From NCBI RefSeq assembly GCF_002005465.1, contig NZ_CP014691.1:2116501-2180500 (forward strand): a stretch of 64,000 bases of DNA, given 5' to 3'. The notes under the pieces were generated by a model, which worked only from the letters and a program-made list of their open reading frames with translations, did no database searches and was not told the DNA's origin. Numbering within the stretch: the stretch's first letter is position 1; the number at the start of each line of letters is the position of its first letter. The translations under genes and the position numbers were made by a program. The stretch is from Neoasaia chiangmaiensis. Its GTDB lineage: Bacteria > Pseudomonadota > Alphaproteobacteria > Acetobacterales > Acetobacteraceae. Below are positions 8,195 through 18,002 of this stretch, in pieces.

Positions 8195-8251
8195 AAATCA
8201 ATAAGAATCAGTCTTCAACAGACCTGATGGCCAAACGGCTTTTACGCCGTT

Positions 8252-8890
8252 TCAGGCATAGGGTGTGTTGATCATGGCGGCCATAATGCCGCGGGTTCCC
8301 TTGTCGATCAGGTCGAGGAACACGGCTTTCGCTGCCGAGGCATCTTCTCGCTGCCGGAATATCCGATGGGCTTGAACGAACGCCACGCTCCAGGTCGACA
8401 GCAGTAGATTCGCGGCCAACAATGTGTCTGCGTCGGTCGGTTCGCGTTGGCTGCATTCGGCGAGCGACGCAGCCACCACTTGTGCGAATTCATCGCGGAT
8501 TGCCCGCGCCCGCGCCATGAGCGTTTCGCTCGCTTCCACCGTCTCCACGAATTTTCGGCTTCCGGCAAAAAAACGAAGATAGGGTTGGGGACCCTCGACC
8601 AGTTCGTGGGCGAACCGTCTCAGCGTCTCGATCGGCGATGTGCCGTCCACGGACTCCCGCAAGGCGGCGCGCAGCATCGCGCGTCCTTCCTCATCGCGGT
8701 CGAAGAACATGTCTTCCTTGCGCGGAAAGTGGTTGAACACCGTCATGCGGCCGACGTCGGCTGCCTCTGCGATCTCGTCTACCGTGACATGATCGAAGCC
8801 ATTCTCGAGAAAGAGCCGCGTGGCGGCATCGGATATAGCCTGTCGCGTGGCCAGGCGCCTGCGCGTGTGGCGATCGGGAATCGTTGACAT
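8252..8890 (-). CDS. TetR/AcrR family transcriptional regulator
   Basis: 212 residues from the ATG at 8890 (an in-frame ATG at 8899 is also possible). The N-terminal helix-turn-helix is clear: RQAISDAATRLFLENGFDHV, TVDEIAEAADVGRMTVFNHF, PRKEDMF. The C-terminal ligand domain is variable, as usual. It is divergent from the flavin monooxygenase with only about 55 bp between starts, so it probably represses that gene and itself in response to the monooxygenase substrate (inference from arrangement). Confidence 0.9.
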   Translation of the reverse strand: MSTIPDRHTRRRLATRQAISDAATRLFLENGFDHVTVDEIAEAADVGRMTVFNHFPRKEDMFFDRDEEGRAMLRAALRESVDGTSPIETLRRFAHELVEGPQPYLRFFAGSRKFVETVEASETLMARARAIRDEFAQVVAASLAECSQREPTDADTLLAANLLLSTWSVAFVQAHRIFRQREDASAAKAVFLDLIDKGTRGIMAAMINTPYA

Positions 8891-8917
8891 GAAAAACATT
8901 CTAGCACAGGAAAGAAC

Positions 8918-8933
8918 ATACTGAGTATATAAT
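8918..8933 (+). promoter_or_regulatory. Palindrome next to a TATAAT -10 box between tetR-type and monooxygenase genes
   Basis: ATACT-G-AGTAT (8918-8928) is a perfect 11-bp palindrome sharing its last base with TATAAT (8928-8933), 12 bases before the monooxygenase ATG. No good -35 is visible 17 bp upstream. It is a plausible TetR operator, though TetR operators are often longer. Confidence 0.45.
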
Positions 8934-8945
8934 AGGACGAAGTCT

Positions 8946-10454
8946 ATGATGGCGGTCGATATTGTGGTCGTGGGTGCCGGGCCGGTCGGGCTGCTGACGG
9001 CGATCGAACTGACCCTGGGCGGCGCAAGCGTTCTTGTGCTGGAGCGGCTGGTGACGCCGAGCCGGAATATCAAGGCCCTAGGGATCGGGCCTCTGGCCGT
9101 CGAGGCTTTGCAGCGGCGTGGCATGGCAGCAGCCATAGATGCCGAGGAGGAGCGCAATGCCAGCGCGATCAACCGCTTCCTGCGGCAGGACAGAGGCGAA
9201 TCGCGGATGGCGAAATTCAGCGGTCACTTCGCGTTCCTGCCTATCCGGCGAGAGGTGCAAAGGGAGCCGCAGCGGCGGATGCGTGCCGTCGATCAGCAGG
9301 GTCTGGAAGCCATCCTGTCGGATCGGGCGCGTGCACTGGGCATTGAGGTCCGACGTGGATGCGCGGTGACTGGCTACGAGGATCGTGCGGATAGCGTGGC
9401 AGTGACATGGACATCGTCAGCCGGCGCGTGCGCGATCCGCTGTGCCTATCTTGTCGGCTGCGATGGCGGACGCAGCACCGTACGCAAGCTGGCGGGTTTT
9501 GGTTTTCCCGGCACGCCCCCGACATTGACGATGTATCAGGCCATCGTCGATCTCGACACACCGTCGGCATTGCCGAGCGGCTGGCACCGAACATCGGAGG
9601 GCGTGTTCGCCCATGGTCCATTCCCGCGTCGGCTGTTCATGCTGGATTTCAGCGGCCCACCCCAGGACCGTCAGGCGCCGGTGACGCGTGAAGAGATCGA
9701 GGCGGTGCTGCGGCGGATCAGCGGAACAGACATTCGCGTTCGTGCGATGGAGGTCGGAAATCGGTGGGCGGACAACACGCGTCTTGCCGAGACATATCGC
9801 AAGGGTCGTGTGTTGCTGGCGGGCGATGCGGCGCATGTGCATGCGCCATTTGGCGGGCAGGGATTGAGTCTCGGCCTCGTGGATGCGGCCAATCTCGGCT
9901 GGAAGCTTGCTGCGGTCGTGCGCGGTGATCGGCCGGAGAGCCTGCTCGATACCTATACGGCCGAGCGCCGACCGGTTGCCGAGGCCGTCCTGGCCAACAC
10001 ACTGGCCCAGGTTGCGATCATGCGTCCCGATCCGCAATCGGGCGCCATGCGTGATATCATGGCCAAGCTTATGCAGATTGACGACATCGGCAGTCTGATG
10101 GGTGAGATGATGAACGGTCTGGCAACGCGGTACGACCTGAATACAGCGCAAGGCGAGGTTGGAAGACTGATCGGCGACAGGCCAGTGCGTGAGGCTGGCC
10201 CTGGCGGCACGCTTTACGACATCATGCGGGAAGGCCGCGCCGTTCTTCTGGATGCATCGCGTGAGGGCATGGCATCCCGGCTGGCTGCCCCTTGGGAGCG
10301 GAGGGTGATTCGCCTCCCGGATCAGGCCGGTCCGTCGATGTTGATCCGGCCTGACGGCTGCGTAGCCTGGGCAGCATCGGATGACGGTACGGGCGGTCTG
10401 GTCGATGCGTTGCATCGTTGGTTCGGAGCGCCCGGGATGCGCGTGTCCGACTAG
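8946..10454 (+). CDS. FAD-dependent monooxygenase (PheA/TfdB aromatic hydroxylase family)
   Basis: 502 residues. N-terminal Rossmann motif GAGPVG (residues 10-15) and ERL after the second strand; a GCDGGRSTVRKLAG segment (the DG motif that contacts NADPH and FAD); then GDAAHVHAPFGGQGLSLGL, the second FAD-binding block. The C-terminal thioredoxin-like region is short. AGGACGA precedes the ATG at 8946 (a second ATG lies at 8949). The substrate is probably an aromatic or polyketide-like compound, not determined. Its stop overlaps the convergent porin gene by 4 bp. Confidence 0.9.
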   Translation: MMAVDIVVVGAGPVGLLTAIELTLGGASVLVLERLVTPSRNIKALGIGPLAVEALQRRGMAAAIDAEEERNASAINRFLRQDRGESRMAKFSGHFAFLPIRREVQREPQRRMRAVDQQGLEAILSDRARALGIEVRRGCAVTGYEDRADSVAVTWTSSAGACAIRCAYLVGCDGGRSTVRKLAGFGFPGTPPTLTMYQAIVDLDTPSALPSGWHRTSEGVFAHGPFPRRLFMLDFSGPPQDRQAPVTREEIEAVLRRISGTDIRVRAMEVGNRWADNTRLAETYRKGRVLLAGDAAHVHAPFGGQGLSLGLVDAANLGWKLAAVVRGDRPESLLDTYTAERRPVAEAVLANTLAQVAIMRPDPQSGAMRDIMAKLMQIDDIGSLMGEMMNGLATRYDLNTAQGEVGRLIGDRPVREAGPGGTLYDIMREGRAVLLDASREGMASRLAAPWERRVIRLPDQAGPSMLIRPDGCVAWAASDDGTGGLVDALHRWFGAPGMRVSD

Positions 10455-12103
10455 AAGCGGAACACGAAATTGGACTGATAATAACTGCCGCTTTTCGCGC
10501 CCGCCGCCTTCATGGAGTCGGAGGCGATGAAGCGTGCGCCATATTGCGTCCAGGTCAGATGCCGGTTGAGCTGGAGCGTGAGCGAGGCCTGCGGGATGAT
10601 GCCGATCAGCCCGCCGCCGATATTGCGGAAGGAATAGACTTTGGACGAGCTGTAGACATCGTCATTCGTGCTGTCGCGCCACATGAAGGGTGCCTTGAAC
10701 TGAAGGCTCAGCCAGTCCAGCGGCGTGGTGCGCAGGACGGGGGAGAGGCTAATGAGGTTGCTGGGCGCGATATAGGTCGTGGTGTCGAGATAGTTGGTCT
10801 GTGGGTTGAACGGCGCGATATAGGTGCCGACCGTTCCGTTGGCGGAGCGCGTATCGCCACCGGAATAAAGATCGGTCTGGACGCCGAGGAAGGGGTGCCA
10901 GCGCGATTTCGGATTGCGATACCCGACGATGGAATTGACCGCGTAGGCGTCCACAGAACGTGTGGCCCCTGATTTGCTGTTCTCGAATGTGCCGCTCTGA
11001 TACAGTCCGCCGATCGAGAACTCGAAGGACGGCGAACTGCCGTACCAGCGAAAACCGCCATCCTGGCGTGCCGTACTGCCATTCAGCGTGGATTTGCCAG
11101 CGGCGACCGCGGCCAGACTTCCTTCGAGGTGGAAGCCGATCGCGAAAAGATCGAGATAGGTGGCCAGTTTTTCATGGCCGAGCCGAATATCCGGCGGGGC
11201 CAGCGTGACATCGAGCCCGTGCAGGCGTGTGCCCCAATCCTCGTTGTCGTGAAACATCTTGTTCTGGTTGATGTTGGTGCCGACGAAATCGTAGAGGTCC
11301 ACGCGAACGCGTGGCCAGATCGCGTAACCGCGGATGCCGTTCCAGGCCAATGGCACGTTGGGCGTCTCGCGATTATAGAGGATGTAGGAAGGCGCATCGA
11401 GGAACTGCTGCCGGCCGAACATCAGCCCGGATTTCGCGCCCAGCAGCGTGGCTGTTCCTTCGACGAAGCCCTGTTGCAGATCGAGGCGCTTGCGATAGGT
11501 GGTACCGTAGCCATAACCGGCCCAGCCGCCGGCATCCGCGTTGACCAGTTGTCCGAAAAAGCGCAGATGCGACCCCAGATGCAGATCCGCACCATAGAGG
11601 TTGCGAACGCCGAAACGGCCGGAACCGGGACTGCCCTGCGTGCCGAGGCTCGGGTGCTCCTCAAACCAGTTGCGCAGTCGCGTCTCGCCTGAAAACGTGA
11701 GCCAGATCGTTTTGCTGTCGTTCAGGGCGATGAATTTAAGCGGGTCGAACGGATCGTTGCGCAACGATCTGTCGCGCAGATAGCGCCAGTCTTCCGCCCA
11801 GGGCGCGACGCCATATCGGCCAACCGGGCCGAAACCGGCGGATTCACCATTGCCGCGCGTGAAAACGCCCCAGTCGCCCTGGGTGCCATGCGGCGGGCGG
11901 TTCTGCTTGGCGGTCACGCGTCGTGGCTGGCCCACCACACCGGCATGGGGGAAATTCTGGATTTCCGGCCGCGGGGGTGCCTGAACGGTCAACGATTCCG
12001 TGCTGACAACCGGCGGCAGGGAGGTCTGCGCGCCGGCTGTCGCCGTGCCGAGGGCAAGCGACGTGGCGGCGAACAAGGCAGAATGCGCAGGCATGATGGA
12101 CAT
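10451..12103 (-). CDS. Alginate export family outer-membrane porin
   Basis: About 550 residues: an N-terminal signal peptide (MPAHSALFAATSLALGTATA then GAQ), a proline-rich linker, then a beta-barrel with the AlgE-like start (DPLKFIALNDSKTIWLTFSG, ETRLRNWFE) and many amphipathic strands, ending VFRF with a terminal aromatic. The family (alginate_exp) forms monomeric outer-membrane channels; in acetic acid bacteria the substrate need not be alginate. The start is uncertain among ATGs at 12103 and 12094; GGAG precedes them. Confidence 0.85.
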   Translation of the reverse strand: MSIMPAHSALFAATSLALGTATAGAQTSLPPVVSTESLTVQAPPRPEIQNFPHAGVVGQPRRVTAKQNRPPHGTQGDWGVFTRGNGESAGFGPVGRYGVAPWAEDWRYLRDRSLRNDPFDPLKFIALNDSKTIWLTFSGETRLRNWFEEHPSLGTQGSPGSGRFGVRNLYGADLHLGSHLRFFGQLVNADAGGWAGYGYGTTYRKRLDLQQGFVEGTATLLGAKSGLMFGRQQFLDAPSYILYNRETPNVPLAWNGIRGYAIWPRVRVDLYDFVGTNINQNKMFHDNEDWGTRLHGLDVTLAPPDIRLGHEKLATYLDLFAIGFHLEGSLAAVAAGKSTLNGSTARQDGGFRWYGSSPSFEFSIGGLYQSGTFENSKSGATRSVDAYAVNSIVGYRNPKSRWHPFLGVQTDLYSGGDTRSANGTVGTYIAPFNPQTNYLDTTTYIAPSNLISLSPVLRTTPLDWLSLQFKAPFMWRDSTNDDVYSSSKVYSFRNIGGGLIGIIPQASLTLQLNRHLTWTQYGARFIASDSMKAAGAKSGSYYQSNFVFRF

Positions 12104-12196
12104 GGGCTCCAAAATTCCATGTCATCATAGAAACGGAACATTATCTCCGCTACATCGTATTTTTCAAATTTGTCGAAATTATTATGTGCTTTTTTG

Positions 12197-12796
12197 TTAC
12201 TGCTCCGAATGTGCGGAGAATGCGGCCGGTGTCAGATGCGTGCGGTTGTAATCGAGTTGCGCATGGGTCAGCTGAAAGCCGATCTCCATGGCGTAATTCG
12301 TCTCCTGAATGTTGTCGGACGCCGGAACGTCGATAATGCGCACGGGCGTGCGGACCGTCGTCGTGCTGACGTTCGGTTCGAACTGGATCGGCGTCTCGAA
12401 GACCTTCTTGTCGACGATGTGGCCGTCATGCAGCACCGCCACGAAATACGGCAGCGTCACCGTGTCGCCCTTGGCCGCCGGCCCGCGCGCCACGTTCATC
12501 GCGACGCTCAACCGCGTGCGGACGATCTTCTTGTGGTTGTCCGTCGGGCCAGCCTCGCAGGCACCGGTCAGGCCGGTCATGCTGGCATGGCTGACCAGGC
12601 TGCCGACATCCAGTCCGCGCCCGTTATAATCGTAGCTGTCGGCGGCCTCGCCCAGAATCTCGACATGGGGGCAGGCCGGGGCGAAGGCGCTCTGCTCGTC
12701 CTGATCGCAGGCGGCGAGCGGCAGGAAGCCAAGGGCTGCCGCGGCAAAAGCGGCGAACCGCGCCGGGTGGGCGCGGGAAGAAATGGCGCTTGTCAT
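12197..12796 (-). CDS. Predicted lipoprotein of unknown function
   Basis: 199 residues from the ATG at 12796. A type II signal peptide ends in a lipobox LAAC (Cys30), so the mature protein should be lipid-anchored at a periplasmic face. The rest has ordered beta-like stretches (HVEILGEAADSYDYNGRGLD, VTLPYFVAVLHDGHIVDKKV) with three further cysteines or fewer. No family recognised. A 207-bp gap before ispH holds no other gene that I can support. Confidence 0.75.
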   Translation of the reverse strand: MTSAISSRAHPARFAAFAAAALGFLPLAACDQDEQSAFAPACPHVEILGEAADSYDYNGRGLDVGSLVSHASMTGLTGACEAGPTDNHKKIVRTRLSVAMNVARGPAAKGDTVTLPYFVAVLHDGHIVDKKVFETPIQFEPNVSTTTVRTPVRIIDVPASDNIQETNYAMEIGFQLTHAQLDYNRTHLTPAAFSAHSEQ

Positions 12797-13003
12797 GGGC
12801 TTGTGCTCTCGAACCTTCCAATCCGTGACGCCGGTTTTCTGCCGGCACGTTGCGATATGGCCCGATCCATCCGATAATGAATGGTCATAACGGGGCTTGC
12901 ATGCTGGCGGCGGTTTGCGTAACGCCCCTTTTGTGCAGGACGTTCGCGCGCCGCCGGTTGCGGTCTGTCCGCTATACTGCCTGCCGTCTGATTGGGGAAC
13001 ACC

Positions 13004-14014
13004 ATGTCCGACACGCTGACCACCGCTCCCGAGAGCCGCCACGATTCGCCGATTGCCGACGAGGGTCGTACGCTGCGCGTATTGCTGGCCGGGCCGCGCG
13101 GCTTCTGTGCAGGCGTGGATCGCGCGATCCGCGTCGTCGAGGAAGCGATTCGCCGTTTCGGCGCGCCGGTCTATGTCCGTCACGAAATCGTCCATAACCG
13201 CACGGTGGTGGAAGACCTGGAAGCGAAGGGCGCGATCTTCGTCGAGGAACTCGATGAAGTGCCGGAGGACGGCCATGTCGTCTTCTCCGCGCATGGCGTG
13301 CCGAAATCGGTTCCCGCCGAGGCGCAGCGTCGCAATCTCCTTTATCTGGACGCCACGTGCCCGCTCGTTTCCAAGGTGCATCGCGAGGCCGAGCGTCACT
13401 TCGCGGAAGGCGGTCCGGATGCCCGGCACATCCTGATGATCGGCCATGCCGGCCACCCGGAGGTCGTCGGCACGATGGGTCAGCTGCCGCCGGGCGCCGT
13501 CACGCTCATCAACGATGCCGAGGAAGCGCGCACGGTGCAGCCGGAAGACCCGATGCGCCTGGCGTTCATCACCCAGACCACGCTATCGGTCGATGATACG
13601 GCCGAGATCGTGGATATCCTGCGCAGCCGTTTCCCGCATATCGAGGGGCCGAAGCGCGAGGATATCTGCTACGCCACCACGAATCGGCAGGAAGCCGTCA
13701 AGGCGATTGCGCCCGAGAGCGACCTGGTCATCGTCATCGGATCGCCGAATTCCTCGAATTCGCAGCGTCTGCGTGAGGTTGCCGAGCGTTCCGGCGCGAA
13801 GCGCGCGCTGCTGGTGCCGAAGCTCGCGGCGCTGGACTGGAGCGTGCTGGACGGTGTCGAGACCATCGGCATCACGGCGGGCGCATCGGCGCCGGAAGCG
13901 CTGGTGCAGGAAATGGTGAAGGCGCTTTCCGAGCGCTACACGCTAAAAATCGAAGAACGGATCGTCAAGGAAGAGAGCGTCATCTTCCGGCTGCCCAGCC
14001 CGCTCGGCGCCTGA
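13004..14014 (+). CDS. ispH: 4-hydroxy-3-methylbut-2-enyl diphosphate reductase (IspH/LytB)
   Basis: 336 residues. The last MEP-pathway enzyme, reducing HMBPP to IPP and DMAPP with a [4Fe-4S] cluster. The three cluster cysteines are visible: GFCAGV (C35), DATCPLV (C119) and [10 protein letters not shown] (C222), with HEIVHN, SAHGVP and GHAGHPE (substrate histidines), the TQTT motif and GSPNSSNS. The ATG at 13004 was chosen, preceded by GGGGAAC; the in-frame TTG upstream is less likely. It is followed by thrB and rnhA, the usual alphaproteobacterial order. Confidence 0.97.
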   Translation: MSDTLTTAPESRHDSPIADEGRTLRVLLAGPRGFCAGVDRAIRVVEEAIRRFGAPVYVRHEIVHNRTVVEDLEAKGAIFVEELDEVPEDGHVVFSAHGVPKSVPAEAQRRNLLYLDATCPLVSKVHREAERHFAEGGPDARHILMIGHAGHPEVVGTMGQLPPGAVTLINDAEEARTVQPEDPMRLAFITQTTLSVDDTAEIVDILRSRFPHIEGPKREDICYATTNRQEAVKAIAPESDLVIVIGSPNSSNSQRLREVAERSGAKRALLVPKLAALDWSVLDGVETIGITAGASAPEALVQEMVKALSERYTLKIEERIVKEESVIFRLPSPLGA

Positions 14015-14047
14015 TCCATGCCGCTGCCGCGCGCCGCCTGACCCTGC

Positions 14048-15010
14048 ATGGCGGTTTATACGACGGTTTCATCGGCGGCACTGGCATCCTTCCTGGCCGA
14101 TTACGATATCGGTCAGGCCGTGGATTGCCAGGGCATCGCCGAAGGCATCGAGAACTCCAACTTTCTCCTGACCACCGATACCGGAAGCTTCATCCTGACG
14201 CTTTATGAGCGGCGGATGAAGGCTGAGGAACTTCCGTGGTTTCTCGGCCTGATGCGCCATCTGTCAGCTCGTGGTCTGGCCTGCCCGACACCCGTGGCCG
14301 GGCGCGACGGCGAAACGCTACGGCATTTGGCGGAGCGGCCTGCCGCCGTCACGACGTTCCTGCCCGGTCGCCCCACGCCGGTGATCGATGCATCGGCCTG
14401 TCATGCGCTTGGCGTGGCACTGGCGCAATTTCATGCATGGGGTCGCGACTACGTGGTGGAGCGGCGCAATGCCCTCGGGCCGGAAGCCTGGCAGCCGCTT
14501 CTCGATTCGTGTCACGGATCGGGAGACGATCTGCAGCCGGAGCTGACATCGCGTGTCTCAACGGCCATTGCCGAGGTGACGCGTGAGTGGCCGGCTGCGG
14601 ATTCATTGCCGCGCGGGCAGATCCATGCGGATCTGTTTCCGGACAATGTCTTTTTCCGGGACGGCGCGCTCTCGGGCATCATCGATTTCTATTTCGCCTG
14701 CACCGATCATCTGGCCTACGATCTGGCGATCTGCATCAACGCATGGTGTTTCCCCGACGAGGCGCGGCTGGACATGAATCTGGCCCGGGCGTTGTTGGCG
14801 GGATACGAATCCGTTCGCGCGCTGGAGCCGGTCGAGCGGTTTCATATGACGCGTCTCTGCCAGGGCGCGGCGTTACGATTCCTGCTGACGCGGCTTTACG
14901 ACTGGGTCAACACGCCCAGGGATGCTTTGGTGACGCGCAAGGATCCGCTCGCCTACTGGTCGCGCCTGCAGGCGTGGCAGGCACCTGGCGCAGGATTTTT
15001 TCATGAGTGA
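14048..15010 (+). CDS. thrB: Homoserine kinase, APH-fold type
   Basis: 320 residues of the aminoglycoside-phosphotransferase fold form of ThrB, which phosphorylates homoserine for threonine synthesis. GIENSNFLLTTDTGSFIL forms the N-lobe nucleotide site; HADLFPDN (193-200) is the catalytic loop and IIDF (Asp213) the metal-binding Asp. It ends inside the start of rnhA (8-bp overlap), suggesting coupling. It starts 33 bp after ispH. Confidence 0.94.
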   Translation: MAVYTTVSSAALASFLADYDIGQAVDCQGIAEGIENSNFLLTTDTGSFILTLYERRMKAEELPWFLGLMRHLSARGLACPTPVAGRDGETLRHLAERPAAVTTFLPGRPTPVIDASACHALGVALAQFHAWGRDYVVERRNALGPEAWQPLLDSCHGSGDDLQPELTSRVSTAIAEVTREWPAADSLPRGQIHADLFPDNVFFRDGALSGIIDFYFACTDHLAYDLAICINAWCFPDEARLDMNLARALLAGYESVRALEPVERFHMTRLCQGAALRFLLTRLYDWVNTPRDALVTRKDPLAYWSRLQAWQAPGAGFFHE

Positions 15011-15455
15011 CGAAAAACCGCATGTCGAAATCTGGACGGATGGCGGCTGCAAGCCCAATCCGGGGCCGGGCGGTTGGGCGGTGCTGATGCGTTCGAACGG
15101 GCATGAGCGGGAAATATCCGGCGGCGACAGGGCGACGACGAACAACCGGATGGAACTGACGGCGGCGGCCGAGGCGCTGGAAGCACTGAAGCGGCCCTGC
15201 CGGGTCGATCTGCATACCGACAGCGAATATCTCCGCAATGGCGTGACGCGCTGGCACACCGGCTGGGTGCGACGGAACTGGCGTAATGCCGCCGGCGATC
15301 CTGTGGCGAACATGGAGATCTGGCGGCGTATCCTCGACGCCGAGAAGCGGCACGATGTGTCCTGGCATTGGGTGCGTGGCCATTCCGGGCATGTCGAGAA
15401 CGAGCGCGTGGACAAGCTGGCGACCGCCGCGCGCGAGGCCATCGAGCGCGGCTGA
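15003..15455 (+). CDS. rnhA: Ribonuclease HI
   Basis: 150 residues, near the E. coli length. The four carboxylates are present: Asp13 (IWTDGGCKPNPGPGG), Glu51 (NNRMEL), Asp73 (HTDSEYL) and Asp137 (ENERVDKLA), with His127 in RGHSGH. It removes RNA from RNA-DNA hybrids in the cytoplasm. It overlaps the thrB end by 8 bp and is convergent with the substrate-binding protein gene 2 bp further on. Confidence 0.97.
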   Translation: MSDEKPHVEIWTDGGCKPNPGPGGWAVLMRSNGHEREISGGDRATTNNRMELTAAAEALEALKRPCRVDLHTDSEYLRNGVTRWHTGWVRRNWRNAAGDPVANMEIWRRILDAEKRHDVSWHWVRGHSGHVENERVDKLATAAREAIERG

Positions 15456-15457
15456 CC

Positions 15458-16492
15458 TCACCCCGCGTCAGGCGTCGGCTCGGGGGGCGGAACGCACAGT
15501 TCATGGGCCAGTGCCATCGAGCGGCGTTCGTTCGGTATCTGGCCGATCAATTTGAGTTCGTCCGTATATTCCGCCACCTGCACCATCAGATCATGTCCCA
15601 GCACGATATGCGGGGCGATCTCCCGGTCCAGCATGGCGCGCGGATCGGGGATCGGGTCGGGCATCTCCGCCAGTTGGCGGGCGATTTCGTTCTTCTGCTG
15701 CGGCCAGTTATGGGCTGCCGCGCGCAACGCCAGGATCAACGCGGGCGCCAGTCCGGGGTCGGCTTCCAGCCGTGTCGAGGCAATGCCGAGACACTGGTCG
15801 ACCCGCTCGCGTTCGGCTCCGGTCATGCTGTCGAGCATGTCCCAGCTCTGACCCTTCGTTTCCCGCATGATCCGCCAGCCGAGCGGATCGTGAACGACCA
15901 GTGCATCCACACGACCGGCGAGGAACGCGTCGTCGAGCTCGTTCGGGGGAATCTGGACCCAGTTCACGCCCTGATCGGGATTCATGCTCCGGCGACGCAG
16001 ACGGATGCCGAGAAACCGCCGGTCCGCGCCATCGAGGCGATAGACCCCGATGTTGCGGCCCGCGAGATCGCTGACACGATGGATCGGCAGATGGCGATTG
16101 ACGAGCAGGCGGTAGCTTCCGCCGCGCAGGCCGCAGAGAAGACGCGCGGGAAGCTGGCCGGATGGCGCGTCGCGCAGGCGGGGAATCCAGGCCAGCAGCG
16201 GTGCCACGGCGGCATCCGCCCGGCCTTGCGTGACGGCGTCGATCGCGGCATCGCCATTGGCCGCATTGATGATGGTGACATCCAGCCCGAACTGGCCGAA
16301 TTCGCCATCCTGCGCCAGCATCAGCAACGGATCGGTGTCCGAATCGGGCCAGGCGATGCGCAGGCTGCGCGTCTTGCCGTCGGTCTCCAGATGGTGACGG
16401 GGGCGGTGCAGCAGATGCTGCGTTTCCAGAGCGGCTGCCGCGGCGATCGCAGCGCCGCCGATCCAGAATTTGCGGCGTGTCGTCAGAGGCAT
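15458..16492 (-). CDS. ABC transporter substrate-binding protein, NitT/TauT (SsuA-like) type
   Basis: 344 residues with a Tat-like N-terminus (TTRRKFWIGGAAIAAAAALE; twin Arg followed by a hydrophobic run). LRIAWPDSDTDPLLMLAQDG and NAANGDAAIDAVTQGRADAA fit the SsuA/TauA/NMT1-like periplasmic fold, as does LAGRNIGV. No ATPase or permease gene is adjacent, so it is an orphan binding protein in this window. The ligand (sulfonate, taurine, thiamine precursor) cannot be told. Confidence 0.8.
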   Translation of the reverse strand: MPLTTRRKFWIGGAAIAAAAALETQHLLHRPRHHLETDGKTRSLRIAWPDSDTDPLLMLAQDGEFGQFGLDVTIINAANGDAAIDAVTQGRADAAVAPLLAWIPRLRDAPSGQLPARLLCGLRGGSYRLLVNRHLPIHRVSDLAGRNIGVYRLDGADRRFLGIRLRRRSMNPDQGVNWVQIPPNELDDAFLAGRVDALVVHDPLGWRIMRETKGQSWDMLDSMTGAERERVDQCLGIASTRLEADPGLAPALILALRAAAHNWPQQKNEIARQLAEMPDPIPDPRAMLDREIAPHIVLGHDLMVQVAEYTDELKLIGQIPNERRSMALAHELCVPPPEPTPDAG

Positions 16493-16566
16493 GAAGAAGA
16501 ATTCTCCAAAATTTCGAAAAGGGGGTTTACCCCTGCAATCCGCTTCGCTAGAACCTGCCTCGCCGG

Positions 16567-16642
16567 TCCCGAATAGCTCAGTTGGTAGAGCAAGCGACTG
16601 TTAATCGCTGGGTCGTAGGTTCGAGTCCTACTTCGGGAGCCA
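16567..16642 (+). tRNA. tRNA-Asn (GTT)
   Basis: 76-nt cloverleaf with encoded CCA; acceptor TCCCGAA/TTCGGGA, anticodon loop CTGTTAA giving GTT, T arm GGTTCGAGTCC. Confidence 0.97.
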
Positions 16643-16664
16643 AGCGCTTTCTCCTTCAAAAATT

Positions 16665-17918
16665 TCATTCTTCCGGCTTGATGTGATCGAGGCGATCCAG
16701 CGTCCAGAGACGTGGGAACAGCCGTATCCATAATCCGGCGACCACGATCGTACCGATACCGCCGAGCACGACGGCGCTTTCCGGTCCGATCGCGCTGGCC
16801 AGCATGCCGCTTTCGAATTCGCCCAGTTGGTTGCTGGAGCCGATGAACAGCATGTTCACGGCGGAAACGCGGCCACGCATGCCGTCCGGCGTCGCCAGTT
16901 GCGCGAGCGCCCCGCGCACCACCACGCTGATGACGTCCGCCGCACCGAGAACGGCCAGCGCGATGACCGACAGCGTGAGGTCGTGCGACAGACCGAAAAC
17001 GATTGTGGCGATGCCGAAGATAATCACCGCAAGGAACATGATCGGCCCGCAGCGACCCTGTAACGGATAGCGCGCCAGGATCAGCGATGCGGCCAGCGCG
17101 CCCAGGGCAGGGGCGGAACGCAGCATGCCGAGGCCGATCGGGCCGAGATGCAGCACATCGCTGGCATAGACCGGCAGCATCGCCGTGGCGCCGCCGAGCA
17201 GCACGGCGAAGAGATCGAGCGAGATGGCGCCGAGGAGATCCTGCCGCCGACGCAGGAACGCGATGCCGCCGAACACCGACTCGAGGCTCATCGGCGAGCG
17301 GTTGCCGGCATAGGGGGGCAGGCGCAGCATCGTCGTCGCAACCAGCGAGGCGGCGAAACCGATGGCGCAGATCAGGTAGCACAGACCCGCACCCAGCCCG
17401 TAAAGCAGGCCGCCCAGCGAGGGGCCGATGATGGAGGCCGTCTGAAACAGGGAGGAGGACAGCGCCGCGGCGCGCGGAAACTGCGCCGGCGTGGCAATGG
17501 CTGGCAGGAAGGTCTGTTGCGCGGGAGCTTCGAACGACCGCAGCGCGCCGAAGGCCGCGACCAGAACGTAGATCGCCCATGGCGCAAGATGGCCGGTCAG
17601 CGCGGCGACGGCCATCAGGATGGCGCCGAGCACCTCGATCGTCTGACAGATCTGCACGATCCGGCGACGGTCGTGCCGATCCGCGACATGCCCGGCGATG
17701 AAGACGAGCCCCAGCATGGGCAGGAACTGAACAAGCCCGACAAAACCGAGCGCCGCCACGCTATGGGTCAGCGCATAGATCTGCCACCCGACCGCGACGG
17801 CCAGCACCTGTGCCGAGAGAGCGGAAAGCGCGCGCCCCACCAGAACGGGGCGGAGACCGCGTAGGCCATGCAGGGAATCGGGCGAGGGAATAAAGTCGGA
17901 CGTGTCGAGTTTGGCCAT
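16665..17918 (-). CDS. MFS transporter (EntS-like exporter, MFS_3)
   Basis: 417 residues from the ATG at 17918 (ATG of MAKLDTSDF). Around 10-12 membrane helices, with the MFS motif A region GHVADRHDRRRIVQ after helix 2 and a second copy-like loop later. The profile (AALGFVGLVQFLPMLGLVFI, LGGLLYGLG) fits the MFS_3/EntS group of exporters. It is divergent from the CsaA-like gene. The substrate is unknown. Confidence 0.85.
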   Translation of the reverse strand: MAKLDTSDFIPSPDSLHGLRGLRPVLVGRALSALSAQVLAVAVGWQIYALTHSVAALGFVGLVQFLPMLGLVFIAGHVADRHDRRRIVQICQTIEVLGAILMAVAALTGHLAPWAIYVLVAAFGALRSFEAPAQQTFLPAIATPAQFPRAAALSSSLFQTASIIGPSLGGLLYGLGAGLCYLICAIGFAASLVATTMLRLPPYAGNRSPMSLESVFGGIAFLRRRQDLLGAISLDLFAVLLGGATAMLPVYASDVLHLGPIGLGMLRSAPALGALAASLILARYPLQGRCGPIMFLAVIIFGIATIVFGLSHDLTLSVIALAVLGAADVISVVVRGALAQLATPDGMRGRVSAVNMLFIGSSNQLGEFESGMLASAIGPESAVVLGGIGTIVVAGLWIRLFPRLWTLDRLDHIKPEE

Positions 17919-18002
17919 GGTGGCGCGGACTATAGGGGCACGCCGCGTGCGGCGGAATGGCATGCGATTGCAAAATGACACGCGCGCAGGCAGCATTCGG
18001 GA

